The translations under genes were made by a program, and so were the position numbers. Under the pieces are notes generated by a model, which searched no databases, was not told the DNA's origin, and was given only the letters and a program-made list of their open reading frames with translations. DNA of 64,000 bases from Diplosphaera chodatii (lineage: Eukaryota > Chlorophyta > Trebouxiophyceae > Prasiolales > Stichococcaceae). The stretch spans positions 186,001-250,000 of the forward strand of contig JAALGY010000042.1 in NCBI GenBank assembly GCA_032358165.1, read 5' to 3'. Below, in pieces: positions 58,413 through 64,000 of the stretch. Each line of letters starts with the position of its first letter. The stretch's first letter is position 1.

Positions 58413-61400
58413 ATGCCTGCAGCCGCGAACCATGCAAGCGGCTCAATTGCCGCAGCGGACGTGCCCGCGCTGGTGCGGCAGCTGGCCAAGGCGCAGCTGC
58501 AGGCGGCACGCAGCGCAGGTGTCCGATCGCCCGCACGGGTTGCTGATCGAGCGCAGCGCATTTGCTGGGGGTGTTCCGCCCCGCCCCACAATGACGCTCT
58601 GCTGCAGTCCGGTTCACTTCGGCGTGAGAATGACAGCTCACTGCTGACTTTCCTCTGCAGCCGGCACATCGACGAGCGCTGGGTGCGCGCTGGGCGGCCA
58701 GCAGGATGCGCAAGGAGGCGACGTGCGGCAGCTGGCGGCGCAGGCCTTCCAGACGCTGCTGGACCTGGATGAGGTGTGGGCAGGCCCTGTAGCGCCCCGC
58801 CTCGGCTGTCGCCCCCCAGCCTTCTGCGGCGCTGCACGCGCACGTCGCCTGTGGCGTTCACGGTCGCATTGAGGTGCTCGGCGGCGTCGTGAGGCGGTGG
58901 CGCTCGGCTGCAGGAGGCGTACCCGGAGGTGGCGGCGGATGCTCGGGCGGCCTGCAACGACCGCAGCATCGCGCAGGTGCGCAGCAACAGCCATCCCTTC
59001 GCATGCGAATGCATCCGGTGATGCATGGAAATCAGTGGCACTTTCGCTCACGGCATCTTCACAACGGCAGGCGGCGGCGCGGCTGCGAGCGGCGGTCGGC
59101 GGCGGCGGTGCGGAGCAGCTGGACCGCTCGGTGGCCGCGCTTCGGTGCGGCAGCAGCAACGGCACCGCCGGGGCTGCTGGCGCGATGCAGCAGGGTGACG
59201 GTTCTGCTTGCGGCGGCGGGTCGGACGCTGAGGCGCTGCTCTCGCTGCTGCTGCGGCTGCAGGTGCCCGCCCTGTGGCTACCCGGCACCTGCGTTCTCGT
59301 GTATGCACAGACCGGCACACCGGTTCCTGACGCCAGGACGTCTGCTGTGAGGCAAACACAGGGCGTGTGTCGACGGGCGTGGTCTGCTGCAGGGCGACAC
59401 GCGGCCGGCGCCGGACACAGTCAGTCGCTACAGGGCGGCGGCCGCACGGGCGGCGGCAGGGGCGGCAGGGACTGGCGAGAGCGCCATGCTGGCCGACAGG
59501 TGCGCATCCGCTTGTATGGCAGTCTGCGGTGCCTCAGGAACGTTTGCAACATACACAGCACAAGCATGTGTGCACGCCAGGGATGGATGGTCCTCGGCCT
59601 CATTTGCGCAATGCTACTTCTTTGCCGATGTTGATTGCACACCCTGTACTTCTTGCAGCCCGCCGGCGGCGCTGGTGCGGGCGTGCGTCGCGGAGCCCGA
59701 CGTCTTCATGCTGTCCAGCGCGCCGCCCGCGGTGTCGCTTCCCACCCTGCAGCATGACGGCAGCGCCGCGGCCACCCCCGCCTTTGCTGCCACCACCTGG
59801 AACAGTCTTCCCAGCCTCAACGGCAGCAACCCTGCAGGCAGCGCTGGCGTGCGAGAGGCCGCCGCGGTTATGGCTACCTGGGGCAGCGGCGACGGCAGCG
59901 CAGCGTTCGGCTGGGACGGCGACGCCGTCGCGGCTGCCGACCCCTTTGCCGCAGCTGATGTCCCGGGGCAGCTCTTCAGGCTGTCTGCGGCGCCGGCAGA
60001 CGTGCTGGGTCTGGACCAGGGCTCGGACGGTCAGCTGCAGCTGGCCGAGGATACGGATACTGACAGCGAGCCAGCTGCAACATCGAATGATGCTCAGCGG
60101 CTGGCACAGCAGCTGGCGGCCGCAACTGCCGCGCCCGTCTGGCCGCCCAGCAGTGCCAGCGTCAGCAAAGCCAATGCAGATGGCGCAGCCAACTCTGCAG
60201 CGCCCGCAAGTTTAGAGAGCTCCGCACGTACGGCAGCTAGCATGCCAGGCCTTCCGTGCCCGCAGTCGCACATGACGCTTCTGCAGGCGGCCGCAGCGAA
60301 GCCAGGCGTCGGCACCAGCTGGTGCGATGCCGGCGATGCAGAGGAAGCAGAGGAGGCAGACCTACCAGCACCCGGCACCCCTCAGCGGCACGCGGAACCC
60401 CGCAGCCATGCCCACGCAGCTGCAGTGGCAGCAGCAGGCTCCCAGGGGGGATTCGGCAGCCCGCTGCCGATGCGCTCGCTGCCAGCTGCTGATCAGTTTT
60501 CGTATCCGGCGTCAGCATGTGCACAGGCGGCGGTGCACTTTACGACGGTGGATGAGGCGAAGCTTGTCGACACGGCGCTGCTTGCCTTGCAGGTACACAA
60601 ATAGCTTATTGCTCATCGCAGAAACTTTCATGGAAATATGACTAGACTGGATCTGCTGACATCGCACACCCTACACAAACGGGCCCTTGCCTGTGCGCAT
60701 GCCAAACCTTGCCAAAGGTCATCAGCAGGACATGCAGCAGTCTGTGGCACCGAGCACCATGTGCAAGTGAGCAGGCATTGGTTTGCATGCAGCAGACTGT
60801 GCAGGCGGAGGGTATGTCGACTGTCGCAGGGTCGCCGGTCGGCGGTCTCGCGCCTGGAAGCCTGCAGCGGCAGCGGCAGCGGCAGCAAGCCCGCGGCCTC
60901 GGGTGCGATGCCGCCGCCGTGGGCAGCGCTGCTGGCGCAGCTGCTGGCGGCCGCACGGCTGCGCGTGCAGATGGACTGCCTGGCTGCCGACGCTGTGAGT
61001 GTCGGCAACGGCGATGCAATCCTGCAGGTGAATGTACCCAATGATGAAGAGTCATCTCCCTGAACTTTGTGGCGCATAGTCTCGATATCTGCTGCATGTT
61101 ATGAGCCCAGCTGTTTGGATGTCCGATGTGAGATCTCGTCTGACTTGGCCCGTTTGTAGACATAAGTGCGTGTCATGGAAGAGGTGCATGGGACAAACAT
61201 ATTCGTCTGGGGTGGCGCCAGCAGCAGGAGCACTGAGGAGGTGGCTGCTGCTGTGCAGGGGTTTGGTGCAGCGCTGCAGCTGGTGCTGGCACGGCAGGAC
61301 GCAGCGCTGCAGGCGCTGCCGTCAGCGCCACCAGCAGCTCAGACGGCCGGCTGGGAGCAGCGGCCTCGACCCAGCAGCCCACGGCTGTCGCTCATTGAGG

Positions 61401-64000
61401 TTGCTTTCCGGAACAGGCTTGTACTGGCATGCACAGACATGCACACGCTTCTTGCACAGGTCCCATTCGAGCTGATCCAGCTCCAGTGCTAAGTGTGACG
61501 CGCGACCCACATTTAAACCTGTTGCCTGCGCAGGTGGTGGTCGCCACAGCGACGCTGCGCCGGGAGCTCCAGGTCCTGCACAGCCTGTGTGGCGGCGCGA
61601 GTGTTGCTGCGGGTGATGCCAGGCGTCTGAAAACCATCGATCTTGTCCCACCAGGCGCTGCACTCCTGGGCCTCGCCACATGGCTTCATCCCTGCACAGC
61701 ATGTGCTGTACACCATTGGTGCAAGAACTCACAACAATATGGCCAGCAGTCAATACGGCACAAGCTATCTTGTTTTCTACCTGGTCCAAACGGAGCACAT
61801 CACTGCAGGCGGCGGCCTGGAGCTGCTGGAGCGGCTGTGGCAGAAGCTGGAAGCTGCGGACGCCGCGCAGGCGCCGCTGGCGCGCTGGCTGCTGGTGGCG
61901 GCGCTGCGGCCCTGGCTGTCGGCGGCCCGCGCCTGGTGCTTCACCGCTTCGCCCGCAGCCCAGCCGGTGCAGCCGCGATGTGTGATGGCAACTCCTGTGT
62001 GCGGCAGTGGCGACGTACGAGCCCTGCCTGCTTGCGTGGGCTCGTGCAGGCGGCTGACAGCAGTTCCCAGGCCCGCAGGTGGAGGCACCGCGATTCCTGG
62101 AGTCCGCCGCGCAGCAGCTGCTGCAGGCGGGGCGCCAGCTGCGGCTGCTGGCGGGGCTGCCCGAGCACGTCGCCGGGGGCCTGGCGGCCCGGCTCGCGGC
62201 GTCCGCCGCTGCTGAGGCGGAGGCGGCAGCGGCTGCGGCCGCTAGCGACCCCTGGGCCGCAGGTGCGCGGGCCTGTCACTCCGGGGACACTCAGCAACAC
62301 GTCAGCAGGACCGCTGCTCACAGCCTCGCTCTCCCAGATTATAGGCAGAGGAACGTGCTGCAAACCTAATGCAAGCCCGCGCGAACTGCAACAGCAGCCC
62401 AAGCAGCTTTGGTTGGCATGTGCTCTCTGAGTCACCATGCAAGGTGCCGCATCCCCTGCTGCAGACTGGCAGCCTTGACGTCTGCATCTCAATCAAGGGG
62501 AAAGCAGTGCAACTCTTTCCTGCACCACCTGACTCGAAGTCGTCCCACCGCAGCGTCATCACCACCCCAGTCTGCTGACGCGTGGGCGGCAGCCACAGCA
62601 GCGGCAGCGGGGGTGCACGCGGCCTACCCGCTGCCTTTCAGTCAAGCTGCGCTCCGACAGGTGTGCTGATCGTGTGCTGGCGGCAGTCTGCGGTGGTGGC
62701 TCGTCGCCGTGCTGATTTACCACCTGATGCGGACCAACTGCACGCACTTGTGTTCTGGCCCCACAGAGCATGGGACAGCTGTGAGGGCTACTCGCAGTCT
62801 GGTGCCCACCTGCCAAGGATGGGTGCATTGAGGGGTGCAGCCTGCGTCCTGCTGTACTGTCGCGCTCGTTGCCGGAATGCACTGCGTGCGCCCTGCGCAG
62901 GCGCAGCACGTGCACCAGCAGGCGGCTGCCGAGCGACGGGCGGCTGTGGAGCTGCAGCTGCGGGCGCTGGCCGATGGCCGCGCGGCTGCAGCGGGGGCTT
63001 TGGGCGCTGCAAAGATGCAGCGCAGCACAGCGTCCCTTGCCGCCAGGTGGGTGATGCGTGTTCCCACTCCTATAAATGCGCAACGTGCGCAGTGTCTAGG
63101 GCGGTGGCAGCGCGGCAGGCACCCTGAAGCTGCTGTGCCGTAACATGAACAGATGCTGTAGAATTTGAACATATGGTAGCGAGGGATGTGGCTGTTTCTC
63201 TTGCTCACGTGACGTTCAGGGGTTTCCGCGCTGTCGCTGCAGGCAGGCGGCCAAGGAGGAGGCCGCGTCGGCAGCAGCGGCAGTGCAGCAGCGCCAGCGC
63301 AGCCTGCTGCAGTCACAGGCGGCGGCGGTGGCGGCTGCGCGGGCGGAGGCCGTATCGCAGCGGCTGGCGGACCAAAGGTGCTCGCGGGATCCGGCGTTAA
63401 TGAATAACAAGAGCTGGGTTGACGGTTGATGCAACCCCTGATATCAAGTGCTGGTTGATATCGTCCGTAGGATGCAGCATATACCGAGTGCACGGGGCCT
63501 GCCCAGCATGTGTGTGGGGTCCTGTGCACAGGAGAGCTGAGCCCCCGTTGTCCTAGCCATGCGGTCCACGACTGCTCGGCATGAACTGACGCCTCACACA
63601 GGGGGGATGACGCCGCTGTGCTGGCTTCGGCGCGCGCCGAGAACGCCGCGGCAGCCGCCGCACTGGCTCCCACGGCGGCGGGGGCCAAAGCACGGCTGCA
63701 GGCAGCGCTGCAGGGCTCTGGCAACACAGCCGAGCTGCGGCTGCAGGTACTCACAGCTGCTGGCTTGAGCCCCAGACCCTGAACCTGGCGCGGGCCCATG
63801 CCCAACGGTCGGACTGCTCTGGTGAAAGGTGCAGAGGCCGCCCCAGCCGATCCCACTCAGCCACCGCTTTGGTGCAGGCCGAGGCAGCCGGGCTGCCGGC
63901 CCTGGTGCAGCACGCCGCCTCGGTCGCGGCGGATGCCCTGGAGCGCTCCTTCTCAGCCGCAGGTGCGCCATGTGTCTCGTGAACTGGCTTGATGATGTAA
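58413..64000 (+). CDS. Gamma-tubulin complex component-like protein (GCP5/6 type), partial at window end
   Basis: Exons with consistent phases include 58413-58518, 58661-58773, 58914-58976, 59071-59262, 59393-59499, 59659-60592, 60830-61027, about 61180-61399, 61534-61612, 61809-61966, 62079-62262, 62554-62660, 62901-63046, 63243-63377, 63602-63746, 63878-63962. The gene continues past the window. Two stretches match the GCP N-terminal (grip1) region: GLELLERLWQKLEAAD with PLARWLLVAALRPWLSAARAW, and PRFLESAAQQLLQAGRQLRLL. Before them lie about 310 residues of low-complexity Ala/Ser/Pro sequence in one 934-nt exon. After them come Ala/Gln/Arg-rich coiled-coil-like exons, as in the long insert of GCP6. 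GCPs build the gamma-tubulin ring that nucleates microtubules. The C-terminal gamma-tubulin-binding half lies outside the window, so this assignment rests on the N-terminal half only. Confidence 0.6.

Noticed and set aside
1..64000. CRISPR arrays, bacterial operons, rRNA or tRNA genes
   Set aside because: No spaced direct repeats, ribosome binding sites, rRNA blocks or convincing cloverleaf sequences were seen. The dense spliceosomal introns show this is a eukaryotic nuclear region.

Overview
The window is nuclear DNA of an intron-dense, GC-rich green alga, most likely a trebouxiophyte chlorophyte. The reasons are almost uniform short introns (about 70-350 nt) ending in TGCAG, coding exons of 50-350 nt, strong Ala/Pro/Gly bias, TGTAA motifs downstream of several stop codons, CCCTAAA telomere-type motifs in introns, hydroxyproline-type SPPP proteins, and genes such as a Sen1/MAA3 helicase and a gamma-tubulin-complex protein. 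All gene models were built by hand by joining exons at GT-AG (occasionally GC-AG) sites and checking that intron phases close. For nine of eleven numbered models the exon lengths sum to a multiple of three.

Layout. 1-642 (+) is the 3' end of an Ala-rich protein. 1789-7156 (-) is a 17-exon, membrane-anchored diflavin reductase resembling the sulfite reductase flavoprotein. 8701-29475 (+) is a tandem array of three paralogous genes for large secreted proteins (genes A, B, C). Each repeats one cassette: signal peptide, Cys-rich ephrin-receptor-like module, polyproline hinge, then an FG-GAP/lactonase-like beta-propeller region. B has one cassette, A one and a half, C two, and C carries a frameshift near its end. 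A roughly 400-bp dispersed repeat lies in both gaps between them.

30013-31004 (-) is a small basic protein gene with a duplicated last exon. 32026-34630 (-) is an unrecognised type I membrane protein. 35576-39427 (-) is a secreted protein ending in a Hedgehog-type Hint (self-processing) domain. 40191-42289 (+) is a secreted cupin. 42592-44714 (-) is an organelle-targeted hydrophilic protein of unknown function. 45324-52025 (+) is a Sen1/MAA3-type SF1 helicase with duplicated exons. 52828-57443 (-) is an F-box/WD-repeat-like protein. 58413 to the window end (+) is a gamma-tubulin-complex-like protein, cut by the window edge.

The region from 8.7 to 42.3 kb is enriched in secreted or cell-surface proteins (array A-C, the membrane protein, the Hint protein, the cupin), whereas 45-64 kb carries intracellular housekeeping-type genes. 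The strongest leads are the cassette array with its fusion and conversion history, the Hint-domain protein, and the helicase exon duplications together with unusual GC-AG introns.
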